Below, piece by piece: positions 1-9,470 of a stretch of 64,000 nt of DNA; the first letter of the stretch is position 1; each line of letters begins with the position of its first letter. The translations under genes were made by a program, and so were the position numbers. The DNA is from Triparma verrucosa (lineage: Eukaryota > Sar > Bolidophyceae > Parmales > Triparmaceae). A model generated the notes under the pieces. That model did no database searches, was not told the origin of the DNA, and saw nothing but the letters and a program-made list of their open reading frames with translations. The stretch covers positions 29,473 through 93,472 of the forward strand of contig BRXX01000206.1 of assembly GCA_030267905.1 (NCBI GenBank), given 5' to 3'.

Positions 1-2
1 TC

Positions 3-3000
3 GCCGCTGCAGCTTTCGCCAGGAGCGTCCAAATTCGAGCCCTCAAAATGATGCGCCTACACAGATTAGAGTGCAAGGAGGCGAGGCACAAGAAAAGTGC
101 GGCAAGCGAGCACTGGAGGCTCGCCCTCTTGAGCGCAGCCCTCGGATCCCTGACTCGTGCGACGCAACTGGGGAGAGATGCATTTGGAAGGGCCGTGCAA
201 TTTAATGAATTAAATGTGAAACGGAACATTTTCCATGCCCTCCAAGCGCTCATCATGAGAATTCACAAGCTAGAGGCTTTCACCGCGTTGGCCAATCCAA
301 AGGCGGAGCGAGACTTTTGCCGCCTATCGTTCTCAAAGTGGCGAGAAGTCGCACGCCGAGCCTCCGCCTTTGACACCTTTTCCACCATCGTTGGGAAGGT
401 TGTCACGCAGAAGGCTACGCTGATAACTTTTCGTTCCCTCCAGCGGTACTGCATCACCTCCAAGCGAGTTTCGCGAATGATGCGCAGGCAGCACATGAGG
501 ACGACCGAGATGTCGTGGTCTTCTTGGCTCAAATACTGCGCGCTTTCCAAGGCGCAGAAGGCGAAGTCAGCCGCGGTCGTTGAGCTCGTCACGAATAACA
601 AGCGCGTCGCCTTTTTGAAAACTTTGAGGAGGTTCCTTGTGGATCGGCGCAGAATTCGAACAATTGAAAAGTCGCTTAAGCTTAATCTGGGTGCACGCAC
701 GATGGAGCGCTGGAAGGACCACTTGGCGTCTAGGCAAGCCTTTAGGGACCTTCTCCTTGACAGGCGGAGAGCATTTTCCGCAAACAAAATGTGCAGAGTT
801 GGCCTCCTTCGGATCTACAACCTGCTCGTTGCGAGATGCTTCACCAGCTTGTTGGTCTACCGCTACTACCGACAGGAAGTCAAAAGAAAGGACACCGTCG
901 CGTTCAATTTCTCGGCGAGATGGCTCGTCTTCCGCTGCATGAGAGGCTGGAAGCGCGAAATTTCCAATATCCGGTGCCTCAAGCTATGCGATATGTGGAG
1001 GGGCGCCAGGATGGCGAGGGTCGGAGTCCATAAATGGAAAAGCTGGACAGAGGGAAGCAAGCGCCTCCGCTCGCTAATGAGCGCCGGGGCCAAGTTTCAG
1101 GAGGAGCGCTCGTGCGAAGAATTTTTCAGCCGCGCCGGGGAGTACACCAGGCTCCGAAAAGAGGAGAAGGCCAGGCAGGCGTCGGCAGCAGACTTCGCCG
1201 AGTGGAGGATGAAGGTGTTGGCGATAAGGCGAATCAGGGACACCAGTGGGAGAAGGCGCTTGAAGAGAGCGTTGACCAAGAGGGCCACGGAGCACTACAG
1301 CAAGATGCTGCAGTGCAAGTGCCTCCTCGTGTGGTCCCGCGCAGTTGGCATCTCTCGGAACGCTTCGGCGCGAGCGAGGGCCATGAGCGAGACAGTGTAC
1401 CGGCGCGAGGTGGTTCTTGTGTTCAGGACTTGGGCGAGGTATTCCAGGGGGGCTGGGCAACTGACCAGGGCGTCACGGGCCGTCAAGGAGGCAAGGAGGC
1501 AGCGAAGATTAGAGGTCGGCCTGAAACGCTGGAGGGCCCTCGTGGAAAGGAGGACTTTGCAGCGGTCTTTTGCGCAGGTCTCCGCCGAGGTCAACACGAA
1601 CTTCTCCTCGAGACTAGGTTTTGCCGCTTTCTTCACAAATTGGAAACGGTTGAGGACCAATGATGAGCTCCTGGCAGATTATCTCGCCAAGAAAAGAAAA
1701 GCGATGTTGACCTTGATTGTCGGCGCTTGGAAAAAGTGGCAGGTGGAGATGAAGGCTCTTGAGCTGGCCATGTACCGCAAGATGAAGATGACTGTCCAGG
1801 GACGCTGCTTCAAGAAATTGGAGATGTGGACTTTCAAGGCGAAGCATAAAAAGTTCAGGATGAAAATAGCGGAGATGTTCTGGAGGCAGAGAAAGGGTCA
1901 GGCTGCGATTAGCAATTTCAAGCGGCACACGAGGCTGCGCCTAGCCTCAAAGTTGCTGTTGTCCGAGGGTCTGGCTTATCATGAGTCGGAGATGATGAGG
2001 GCCGGCGTCGCAGGTTTGGTGAAAACGTGGCAGGAAGGGAAGAGACGGAAGGAGTTTGCAAGAAAAGTTGGTAGAGCGGTCGCAGCAAGGACAAGGAGGA
2101 CGAAGGAGGGAGTCTTTTGGGCGTGGCACGACTGGGCGAAGGCGAGCATAGTCGAAAGGAGCATGAATTTGATGGCGAGCGGATTCATGATGAGCGCCCT
2201 TTTGAAGCAGGTCATAACGAGGTGGAGCCGTCTCGTCAGAAAGCGAATTAGGGTGGCGAGAGTTGGGAGGGTCCTGGAGGAAAGGAGGACAAAGGCTACC
2301 CGATGGAGGATATTACTTGAGTGGAAGGGGGGGGCTTCTCGGGTCAGGGGAACGAGGCGAGCCATCAGAATGTATGAAACGTGCATTGTTGCTCGCTGCT
2401 TGCTTTTTTGGAAGGAGCGCGTTAGGATCAAGAAAGAGGCGGTGAAAGTGGAGCTGAAGGTGGTTCGGTTCATTGGACGACGGGTGCTTCGAATGTGGGT
2501 GAGGGCGACTGCGAATGCCAAGCGGGGTAGAAAGATGCTGATGATAGGTGTGATCGGCAGGTGGAGGGTGGTCGTTGAGCAAATTTTAGCCGGTCGACGT
2601 CAGGCCGAGGAGCTGTGGAAGAGAAGGGCGGAAAGGCTGGTTGAGGAGGTTTGGCAGGAGTGGAGGGAGAGGGTCAGAGGGTGGGGTGTGGCGAGGGAAA
2701 AGATTGAGGTGGGACGAGACTGGAGGAAGGTGTATTTGTTGAAGGGCGCAATAGACGTGCTGAGGCTGAGCGCGGAGGGGCGGAAATTTAGGAGAGCCGG
2801 GAGGAAGGAGGCAGCTGCTTTCTTTGAGGAGGGGCTGAAGAGAAAGACATGGGGAGGTTGGAGGTTTGGAGTTGAGGAGCAGGTGAAGGAGAAAAAGGTT
2901 GAAATGATGAGGGCGAAGGTTTTGAGGGGAAGAGAGCTGAGGGCTCTGGGGTTTGTCTTTGAGACTTGGGTCGGCGAGGTGTCGCGAGGGAGGCAATTCA

Positions 3001-4910
3001 AATTCAAGGTCGGTCTGGAGGTGGTTTGCCGTCAAAAGATCGAGAGCTGGGAGCAGGGGAGGGTAAGGCGAGGAGCTGGCGTCGAAGGGATAATGAAGGT
3101 TATGATAAGGGGTGTCTTGCGAGGAGTTTTGGCCAAGTGGAGAGACAGGGCCCGGACTCTGAGGCAGTTCGAAATCGTATGGGAGAGCTGGAAGGAAGTG
3201 CACGAGCTCGAGCAGGCGGAGGGGAGGAGGCTCGAGAGCTTGGCGGCGGATTGGAGGCTGGACGTGCAGGAGAGGAGAATGAGAAGCGTTTTGGGCTCGT
3301 GGGAGGCTGAGAGCAGGAAGAGGTCTGAGGCTAGGAGAGTTGGGGAACTGGTGAGGGCAAATGTTGAGAGGAGGTTGGAGGAGAGGGCGTGGGATGGGTG
3401 GAAGGGGTTTTTGGAAGAGAGACGCGTTGAGAGGGAGGCGGGGAGATGGCACGAGGAGCGCATAATGAGCTCCGGGATGGAATTCTTCAAGGCCGCGCTG
3501 GAGAGGAGGCGCAGGAGGGGGGAGGAAGGAGAGAAGAGAAGGAGATTCGGGAGGACTGTTAGGAATTGCTATGAACGAGGCGTCGAGAGAAAGGTCTTCG
3601 AGGAGTGGCGAGAGTTCACGATTGCCGTGAAGTTGTTCAGGAGGAAAGAGATGGGCAGGTGGAGCGGGCTCAAGATTCTTGGGAGGGTGACGGGGAGGCT
3701 GGAGAGGAGGAGATTGTCGAAGGGGTTCGGAGATTGGGCGAGGGTGTGTGAGGAGGAGGTGAAGGAGGAGGAGGAGAAGGGGGAATTCATGAGAGTCAAG
3801 TGGGGCTTGCGGGAGTGGAGGAGGGGGCTGAGGGTTGGCAGGGACCGGGAGGAGAGGATAAAATTGGCGGAAGAGTGGCGAGTTTTCAAGGCCTGCGGCA
3901 GTGGATTGGGGGCGTTGAAGGAGAACGCGAGGAGGAGGAAGAGGGCGAGAGAGTTGGGGGAAATTTTGGGGTCGGCGTGCAGGAGGGTTTTGATGCAGGT
4001 CGTTTGGAGCAAGTTGGAAACTTGGCGGAGGTGGGGAATGGCTAGTAAGAGAGGGGCGAAGAGAAGAGGAGTGGCTGCGGTGAGGAGGAGCTTCGAGGAG
4101 TGGAGGGTTTGGGGGAGGAGGAGGGGAGGAGGGAGGGGAGTGGTGGAGGTTTTGAGGGTGGTGGGGCTGAGGCGGGGGTTCTTTGGCTGGGTTGGATGGG
4201 TGGAGCGGATTAAGAAGGAAGAGGCGGTGGCAGTGATGGGGGGCAGGGCGGGGAGGGAGAGGGCGGAGAGGCTGGCGAGGGGGTGGTACGCCGGGGCTAG
4301 GAGGCGGGCGGATTTGAGGCGAGGGTGGTGCGATGGTGTGGAGGGGGTTTTGGAAAGGGGTCTCTTGGAGAGGAATTGGGGGAGGTGGGAAGGGGCCGTG
4401 ATACTGAAGGAGAGGGGGAGGAAGGAGCTGCGGCTTTGGAGCAGCTGGGCCAAAGCGAAGAGGAAGGCGAGGAGGAGGCTGGCGAGGAGGGCGGTTTGGG
4501 CCGACGAATTTTGGCGAGAGAGAATTTTGAAGAGGGCCTTCGGAGGGATTGTGGCCTGGTGGAGGGAGGGGAAGGGCAAGGCGAGCGCGTTGGCGAGGGT
4601 GGTGGTGAGGTTGTCGGGGAGGCGGTTGCTGGGTTTATGGAAGGAGAGGGTTAGGAAGGCGGCAATCGTGGAGAATCTAGTCAAGGTGCTCTGGAGGTGG
4701 AGAAGGTGGCACGTTCTGCACGACGCCAGCAAGGAAGAGAGGGAGTGGAGGGAAAGCTTCGGAGAAGTCGGAAGGGTGTGGTATATGTGGAAGGAACGCG
4801 TCGAGAGGATGTGCGAAAGGGACAAGGAGAATTGGGACAAGGCAGTGAGGCATGAGGAGAGGGAAATGATGAAGAAGGCAATGTTCGGGTTTGAGTTGGG
4901 GAGGTTATGA
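3..4910 (+). CDS. Sfi1-like centrin-binding repeat protein (5' partial)
   Basis: One uninterrupted frame runs from the window edge to TGA at 4908-4910, giving at least 1,635 residues. The frame is already open before the first ATG at 48 and the residues there fit the repeat, so the true start probably lies upstream. The protein is almost wholly helical and very rich in Arg, Lys, Glu and Trp. A Trp-centred motif (for example SKWREVARR, MERWKDHLAS, NWKRLRTND) recurs every 20-35 residues, which is the pattern of Sfi1 repeats, each of which binds one centrin. Sfi1 proteins form long filaments at spindle poles, basal bodies and contractile fibres. No intron is seen, unlike most neighbours. Codons become strongly G-rich toward the 3' end (Glu/Arg/Gly as GAG, AGG, GGG). 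The family call rests on repeat pattern and composition; another Trp-rich coiled-coil protein is possible. Confidence 0.72.
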   Translation, partial: AAAAFARSVQIRALKMMRLHRLECKEARHKKSAASEHWRLALLSAALGSLTRATQLGRDAFGRAVQFNELNVKRNIFHALQALIMRIHKLEAFTALANPKAERDFCRLSFSKWREVARRASAFDTFSTIVGKVVTQKATLITFRSLQRYCITSKRVSRMMRRQHMRTTEMSWSSWLKYCALSKAQKAKSAAVVELVTNNKRVAFLKTLRRFLVDRRRIRTIEKSLKLNLGARTMERWKDHLASRQAFRDLLLDRRRAFSANKMCRVGLLRIYNLLVARCFTSLLVYRYYRQEVKRKDTVAFNFSARWLVFRCMRGWKREISNIRCLKLCDMWRGARMARVGVHKWKSWTEGSKRLRSLMSAGAKFQEERSCEEFFSRAGEYTRLRKEEKARQASAADFAEWRMKVLAIRRIRDTSGRRRLKRALTKRATEHYSKMLQCKCLLVWSRAVGISRNASARARAMSETVYRREVVLVFRTWARYSRGAGQLTRASRAVKEARRQRRLEVGLKRWRALVERRTLQRSFAQVSAEVNTNFSSRLGFAAFFTNWKRLRTNDELLADYLAKKRKAMLTLIVGAWKKWQVEMKALELAMYRKMKMTVQGRCFKKLEMWTFKAKHKKFRMKIAEMFWRQRKGQAAISNFKRHTRLRLASKLLLSEGLAYHESEMMRAGVAGLVKTWQEGKRRKEFARKVGRAVAARTRRTKEGVFWAWHDWAKASIVERSMNLMASGFMMSALLKQVITRWSRLVRKRIRVARVGRVLEERRTKATRWRILLEWKGGASRVRGTRRAIRMYETCIVARCLLFWKERVRIKKEAVKVELKVVRFIGRRVLRMWVRATANAKRGRKMLMIGVIGRWRVVVEQILAGRRQAEELWKRRAERLVEEVWQEWRERVRGWGVAREKIEVGRDWRKVYLLKGAIDVLRLSAEGRKFRRAGRKEAAAFFEEGLKRKTWGGWRFGVEEQVKEKKVEMMRAKVLRGRELRALGFVFETWVGEVSRGRQFKFKVGLEVVCRQKIESWEQGRVRRGAGVEGIMKVMIRGVLRGVLAKWRDRARTLRQFEIVWESWKEVHELEQAEGRRLESLAADWRLDVQERRMRSVLGSWEAESRKRSEARRVGELVRANVERRLEERAWDGWKGFLEERRVEREAGRWHEERIMSSGMEFFKAALERRRRRGEEGEKRRRFGRTVRNCYERGVERKVFEEWREFTIAVKLFRRKEMGRWSGLKILGRVTGRLERRRLSKGFGDWARVCEEEVKEEEEKGEFMRVKWGLREWRRGLRVGRDREERIKLAEEWRVFKACGSGLGALKENARRRKRARELGEILGSACRRVLMQVVWSKLETWRRWGMASKRGAKRRGVAAVRRSFEEWRVWGRRRGGGRGVVEVLRVVGLRRGFFGWVGWVERIKKEEAVAVMGGRAGRERAERLARGWYAGARRRADLRRGWCDGVEGVLERGLLERNWGRWEGAVILKERGRKELRLWSSWAKAKRKARRRLARRAVWADEFWRERILKRAFGGIVAWWREGKGKASALARVVVRLSGRRLLGLWKERVRKAAIVENLVKVLWRWRRWHVLHDASKEEREWRESFGEVGRVWYMWKERVERMCERDKENWDKAVRHEEREMMKKAMFGFELGRL

Positions 4911-5643
4911 TAATGATGAAATGAGTCAATTACTCAATTACTTGATATATTTTTAAAATGACATAAAATTTGTGTTGCTTTTTGTGTGTGCTTTTTTTCA
5001 TCGCTACGGTTTTTTGAAGACCATCTCCTTAGTCTCCGGGGACGGGGAAAGATCTCAAAGGCAACAAGTTTGCGCACACCAGGGCCGGGAATGTGAAGTG
5101 AAATACTTCGAGGGGTAGGGGATTGTATTAGAAACGAATAGAGCCCACAGTGGATGCAGGCGGACATTCACAGAAGAAAACAAGTTTGAAAATCGTTTCC
5201 CAGAGAAATGGTATATCTCGCGACAGAGATACTTTAGTGGTCATTTTTGGTCATATTAATTTTTTGAGATCTCTAAGAGGAATAATGTATCATTTAAAAG
5301 GACAAAAAAGGGATTTAAAAATTTATTATTGAAAAACTCAAAATAAGTTCCAAATTATCCCAAAAGTGTTATCATAGCTATTTATGTATACTCAGTATTC
5401 TAAATATGGAACTTATTGTGTATATAACACTTTTAATCGTGAAAATCCATTGTTAAAATCAGTCAAATTGAAAAATCCAACACGGTAAAATTTCGTTGAG
5501 AGGTCTTGAGGTGAATAATATGAACAAAATTGACCACGAAAATATGTCAGTCTTGAGATACACCTTTCCCTGGGAAACGCCCGGAACTTATTAGGCTAGA
5601 TATTGCTCACAAACGCTTTATCATTGCTGCCTGATACTGCCAA
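4911..5643. other. Intergenic region, AT-rich
   Basis: About 730 bases between the Sfi1-like gene and the ferredoxin-like gene. The middle (about 5200-5560) is markedly AT-rich, unlike the flanking genes. I see no convincing coding frame, RNA gene or repeat. It presumably holds the 3' end of the first gene and the promoter of the next. Confidence 0.5.
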
Positions 5644-6237
5644 ATGAGACGACGACGCAGCTTGAGTCGGCTCGCAATTGCTGCTGCGGCGAGTTTGACT
5701 GGCGTAAGAGGCTGGTGCTTACCCCCTTCGCCGCCGCACTCCTCAGTTCTAGTTCCTTGCCTTTTCAGCAGCGCGCGCGAGGACTCGTTGTCCACCTCCA
5801 CGGTGCACCTTCGTGGCGTCGCCGTCGAGATGCCGCGGGGCGCGAGCACGCTGCGCACGGCCCTGCTGAAGGCCGGCATCTCGCCGCACAATGGGAGGAG
5901 CAAGCTTATCAACTGCCGAGGCCTCGGCACTTGTGGTACATGCGCTGTTGAGGTGCTGAGTGGGAGCGTCGCGCCACGGGAGCGCACCGCAAGGGAGCTG
6001 CTGCGCCTTCAGTCTGTGCCCCCGCACTCCTTTCGCGAGGAGAACGCGCAGCGGCTGAGGCTGGCCTGCCAGTGCGCTGCTGACTCTGAGGAGCTCGTGC
6101 TGATCAAGTACTCGGGCTTCTGGGGGCAGGACCTCAGCACCGAGAGCACCGAGCCCGCAGATGACTTCCAAACCTACTTCGGCAGCCTCGAATACCCCTT
6201 TGAAGACGGCGAAAAAGAAGGACCTGAGAACGAGTGA
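5644..6237 (+). CDS. [2Fe-2S] ferredoxin-like protein, probably organelle-targeted
   Basis: A 197-residue single-exon protein. Residues 1-45 are basic and Ala/Ser-rich, an N-terminal extension like an organelle targeting region. The core carries a ferredoxin cluster motif: NCRGLGTCGTCAVEV with Cys91, Cys97 and Cys100, then LACQC with Cys142 as the likely fourth ligand. The C-x5-C-x2-C spacing differs from the C-x4-C-x2-C of ordinary photosynthetic ferredoxin and resembles the divergent plastid ferredoxin-like proteins (FdC/PnsB3 type) and adrenodoxin-type proteins. An acidic tail rich in Glu and Asp follows. The expected role is one-electron transfer; plastid or mitochondrial location cannot be decided from sequence alone. 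The start is the first ATG in the frame. Confidence 0.8.
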   Translation: MRRRRSLSRLAIAAAASLTGVRGWCLPPSPPHSSVLVPCLFSSAREDSLSTSTVHLRGVAVEMPRGASTLRTALLKAGISPHNGRSKLINCRGLGTCGTCAVEVLSGSVAPRERTARELLRLQSVPPHSFREENAQRLRLACQCAADSEELVLIKYSGFWGQDLSTESTEPADDFQTYFGSLEYPFEDGEKEGPENE

Positions 6238-6528
6238 AAGTCGAGAGCGCATGTGGCAGTGAAGCCAAGACGAACAAGAAAGCGAATCCGATAGAAGTCC
6301 AGACACGCATGGACTTTTAGTTAGGAGTAGGATCAAGCCAAACCGGCCGGCCCAGTAGGCATCTGTGCCATTGGGGTTCAGGGCGCCGCGTCTCCTCAAT
6401 CGAAGCGCAGAGAGAGTTGTTTCTGACGTAGTCCAACAAATCATTTTTCAATGTATTCCTATCAAAGCTTTATCTTCGTTTATCAAATTTAGAAGAGCAA
6501 AGATCAAGTAAAATCTTTATTATAGTTT

Positions 6529-7641
6529 TTAAACCATCTGCCCCCCTCTCAGTTGCTGCTGCCTCATCTTCACCATGCCGCCATGCTTTTTGGGACCCTT
6601 GTTAGCTCCTCCTCGTTTTCCTGCGCCCCCGCGACTGCATTTTGCGTAGCCGACAGCTCCGACCACTAGCGTGAAGACAACGCCAGCTGCAAAGGCGCCG
6701 CCAAGCATGGCTGCGAGAGATACTTTAGCATCGTCACCGTCACCGTCGCCATCGGCCTCCCTCGCGCCCCCATCACTCCCCTCGCCGCCGCCGCCGCCGC
6801 TATTATCAAGCCACGGTGCTGCGCCGCTGTTCCCTTTATCGCTGCATTCATTGAACCCTCCACCGCTGCTCGCTTGGTAGTCGACGGGATTGTACTGGCT
6901 GAGATCGCAACAGTTTCCTTCCACGCCTCCTACGCAAGGCGGGCCGTTAATGCCCTTTGCTTTCCAATCATTAGCATCGCAATCGAAGCACCAGCAGTCT
7001 TCGCAGTTGTAGGCGTCATAGCTGGTTGATGAAGTTGCTCCTACCTCCATCTTGTAGCTGGGAATATCGGCCGGAGCAACGCTGGAAGTTGACGATATAT
7101 CGATGTCAACGCAGTTCGCATAAAACTCGGTCCAGGGAGCGTTGTGCGTTGCATACCAGTCCCACCGAAGTACTGCTGGACCCGGGGGAAGCCAGGTGGG
7201 CAGTGTGACCTTGATAACGTCGTCGTTGTTTCGACGTTGCTGCGGAAAATTGGCAATCTTGAAGAAGCGCATCTGCTGGGTGTCGGTGTAGTCTGCATCG
7301 TAAGAAATGAAGAGGCCGCCGTCGCCAGGATGGTCCGCTGTGAACTCCCACTTCATGTCAATGGTCAGCCCAGCGGTGACGGGCAGTAACGAAGTGCTCT
7401 TCTGGCTGTTGGGAACTCGACACACAAACGACTGGCCCTCCGGATGAGAGGCGGGGTCGTTCACAGGGAATCGACTCGACTCAGGCTCGTTGTCCCCGTT
7501 GAAGTTGATGGGCTGGTCCGGATCTTCCACATTCCCATCTCTGGGAGCAGGAAGGGTGAGGCGCCCATGAGCTGACGCCAGCGACTTGGGCCCAAGCACC
7601 AGGAGGTTGAGAGTTGCCAAGAGGAGCAGGGTGCGCTGCAT
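6529..7641 (-). CDS. LPMO-like secreted/membrane-anchored protein (putative copper histidine brace)
   Basis: A 370-residue single-exon protein. The ATG at 7641 is preferred over one 26 codons upstream because it opens a clear signal peptide (residues 1-24, poly-Leu core, cleavage after ASA). The mature chain would begin with His25 (HGRLTLPAPR), as required for lytic polysaccharide monooxygenases, whose copper is held by the N-terminal His plus a second His. A second candidate, His104, lies in WEFTADHPGDGG, resembling the ANHxGG segment of AA15/AA16-type enzymes. YANCVDIDI (about 174-182) resembles the end of the LPMO core. Next come a Cys-rich segment, a Gly/Asp linker, one membrane helix (AAMLGGAFAAGVVFTLVVG) and a basic tail. 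It would face the cell exterior or a vesicle lumen. It could be oxidative on polysaccharide, or a non-enzymatic relative such as the BIM1/X325 copper proteins. Confidence 0.65.
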   Translation of the reverse strand: MQRTLLLLATLNLLVLGPKSLASAHGRLTLPAPRDGNVEDPDQPINFNGDNEPESSRFPVNDPASHPEGQSFVCRVPNSQKSTSLLPVTAGLTIDMKWEFTADHPGDGGLFISYDADYTDTQQMRFFKIANFPQQRRNNDDVIKVTLPTWLPPGPAVLRWDWYATHNAPWTEFYANCVDIDISSTSSVAPADIPSYKMEVGATSSTSYDAYNCEDCWCFDCDANDWKAKGINGPPCVGGVEGNCCDLSQYNPVDYQASSGGGFNECSDKGNSGAAPWLDNSGGGGGEGSDGGAREADGDGDGDDAKVSLAAMLGGAFAAGVVFTLVVGAVGYAKCSRGGAGKRGGANKGPKKHGGMVKMRQQQLRGGQMV

Positions 7642-7724
7642 GATGCGAAAGCAAATATGAAATGCCCTGTGCCAAGGATCTATATATATGATGCGAAGGA
7701 AATGCGAAATGCCTGCCAAGGATC
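7641..7724. repeat. Tandem repeat in the upstream region of the LPMO-like gene
   Basis: Two imperfect direct copies (about 7641-7680 and 7689-7724) share TGATGCGAA at one end, AAATGCC in the middle and TGCCAAGGATC at the other, separated by a short TATATA run. They abut the chosen start codon and explain the spare upstream ATG. Recent local duplication is likely. Confidence 0.7.
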
Positions 7725-7969
7725 CTTAAACCCCTTGTCCTCGGTACTTGGGAAGCCCAGGAAGAAATGAAGAGAAAGCGGGGCTCCTCGATGAACTTCG
7801 CTATATATATAATAATCCTAGCCTGGCTTTCCGACGTAAGAAGATCCGATTTGAATATTAATAATCGATAGCTTGCGAATTATAGTTGCAGTGCACAATG
7901 TTTGTTCCAGGATCTTGACTTGTTTTCACTTGACTTCACTTTTATCACAAAAATAGCATCTTATTTTAT

Positions 7970-9268
7970 TTATATCGTGCTCGAATCCACCTTCCTCTCC
8001 TGCTTGATCATATTCTCCATGAAAAATTCTCCAGCCTTGTAGCTGCTTCTGACCATGGGCCCGCTCGCAACGTACTTGAAACCGAGTTCTTCCCCGATTT
8101 CCTTGAACCTGCGCTCGTGTGTGCCGTCGTGCCACGTGTGTTAGAAAAGACTTTCGAATTGCTCTCCGACCAAAATCCCAACCACAACCCCGCACGTAAA
8201 AATCAGCTCACAAGCCTCGCATTTGTTAGTCCTCTACATTGGCAGTGCCTTTCAGGACAATAACACAGTTTAAATATTCTCTTCATTGGCTTTGTTTTGT
8301 TTTGAGTATGATATTTTATACTGCACTCACCTCTGAAACTTGTCCGGGTGCACGTACTCCACGATGGACAGGTGCCTCTCCGTAGGCCTCAGGTACTGGC
8401 CGAGGGTGAGGACGTCCACGTCAATGGCCCTCAGATCCTTCATGGTCTGGACGACCTCCTCGTCGGTCTCTCCGAGCCCGAGCATGATGCTCGTCTTGGT
8501 GTAGACTCCTGCCACCTTCTTCGCGTGGTCCAGCGTGGCGAGCGACTGCCTGTACCCCGCCCTGGGGTCGCGGACGAAGTTCTGGAGCCGTTCCACTGTC
8601 TCCACGTTGTGAGCGTACACGTCCAGGCCGCTCTTCGCGAGGGACTCCACCGACCCCAGGTCGCCCCTGAAGTCGCTCACGAGGCACTCCACCAACAGAT
8701 CCGGCTTCTTCTCCTTCATCACTTTGACAGTCGTCGCAAAGTGCCCGGCCCCGCCGTCCTCCAGGTCGTCCCTGTCCACGCTGGTCATGACGATGTAGTC
8801 CACTCCCCAGCTCGTCACCGCCTCGGCAGTCTTGAACGGCTCGAACGGATCCGGGGGAGGGGGGGCTTGAGACGTCTTCACCGAGCAGAACATGCAGCCC
8901 CGGGTGCAAGTGTCGCCCAGGAGCATTATAGTGGCCGTTCCCCCGGACCAGCATTCCCCCACGTTCGGGCATTGGGCCTCCTCGCACACCGTCGCGAGGG
9001 TCAGGTTCTTCAGCCCGTCGCTTATCTCGTTGAACTTGCTGCCCTCCTTCTCCCTCTGCGGGGCTGGGACCTTGAACCACTTTGGCCTGGAGTCAGGCAT
9101 TGGACCACCGACCTTTGGACGCTGGGATGGTTCCTCCAACACACCCAGTCTAGTTCCAATCGTTCCGCCCGCCCTCCGCGCGCTGCTCGGGGAGAACCTG
9201 AAGGTCGTCGATAGCCCGACCAACGTCAGCAGCAGCAGCAGCACCATGAGCAGCGGGGAGAAATACAT
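7970..9268 (-). CDS. Lipoyl synthase (radical SAM), plastid-type N-terminus
   Basis: Two exons, 8331-9268 and 7970-8108, joined across a 222-base GTGAG-CAG intron, give 358 residues. The enzyme inserts two sulfurs into protein-bound octanoyl groups to make the lipoyl cofactor. The auxiliary cluster motif is CEEAQCPNVGEC and the radical-SAM motif is CTRGCMFCSV. The short second exon supplies the conserved end (FKEIGEELGF, ASGPMVRSSYKAGEFF), so the 3' exon is secure. The N-terminus MYFSPLLMVLLLLLTLVG is a signal peptide followed by TTFRFSPSSARR, with a Phe near the cleavage site, as in bipartite plastid signals of algae with secondary plastids. This suggests the plastid isoform serving pyruvate dehydrogenase. 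The start is the first true ATG; a GTG five codons earlier is not used. Confidence 0.95.
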
Positions 9269-9470
9269 TCTGAATCGACACACGTCTGCGTCGCAAATTG
9301 TGTTGTTTAATAGGATTCTTGCCGATTTCTACACCAAAAATTGCCGCGGTGCTGAATTCAACAATTTAAGGATTATAGATGTGTGTTGCTTTGCAATAGC
9401 TAAAAACTTGACAGAATTGAGTTCTCAAGTTTTCCAGGGCTACACTCCCAATTCTCGAAAGCCAAAAACG

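Noticed and set aside
2586..3452. Minus-strand open frame of 288 codons
   Set aside because: Same cause: antisense of the Sfi1-like coding sequence, no domain.
3569..4840. Long open frame (423 codons) on the minus strand
   Set aside because: Antisense shadow of the G-rich Sfi1-like gene; composition is Ser/Leu/Pro-rich as expected from reading AG-rich DNA backwards.
7926..8195. 89-codon minus-strand frame next to lipoyl synthase
   Set aside because: Wrong frame; the true second exon of lipoyl synthase (7970-8108) occupies this DNA in another frame.
8348..9214. Plus-strand open frame of 288 codons across the lipoyl synthase locus
   Set aside because: The minus strand encodes unmistakable lipoyl synthase with both cluster motifs, so the plus frame is a shadow.
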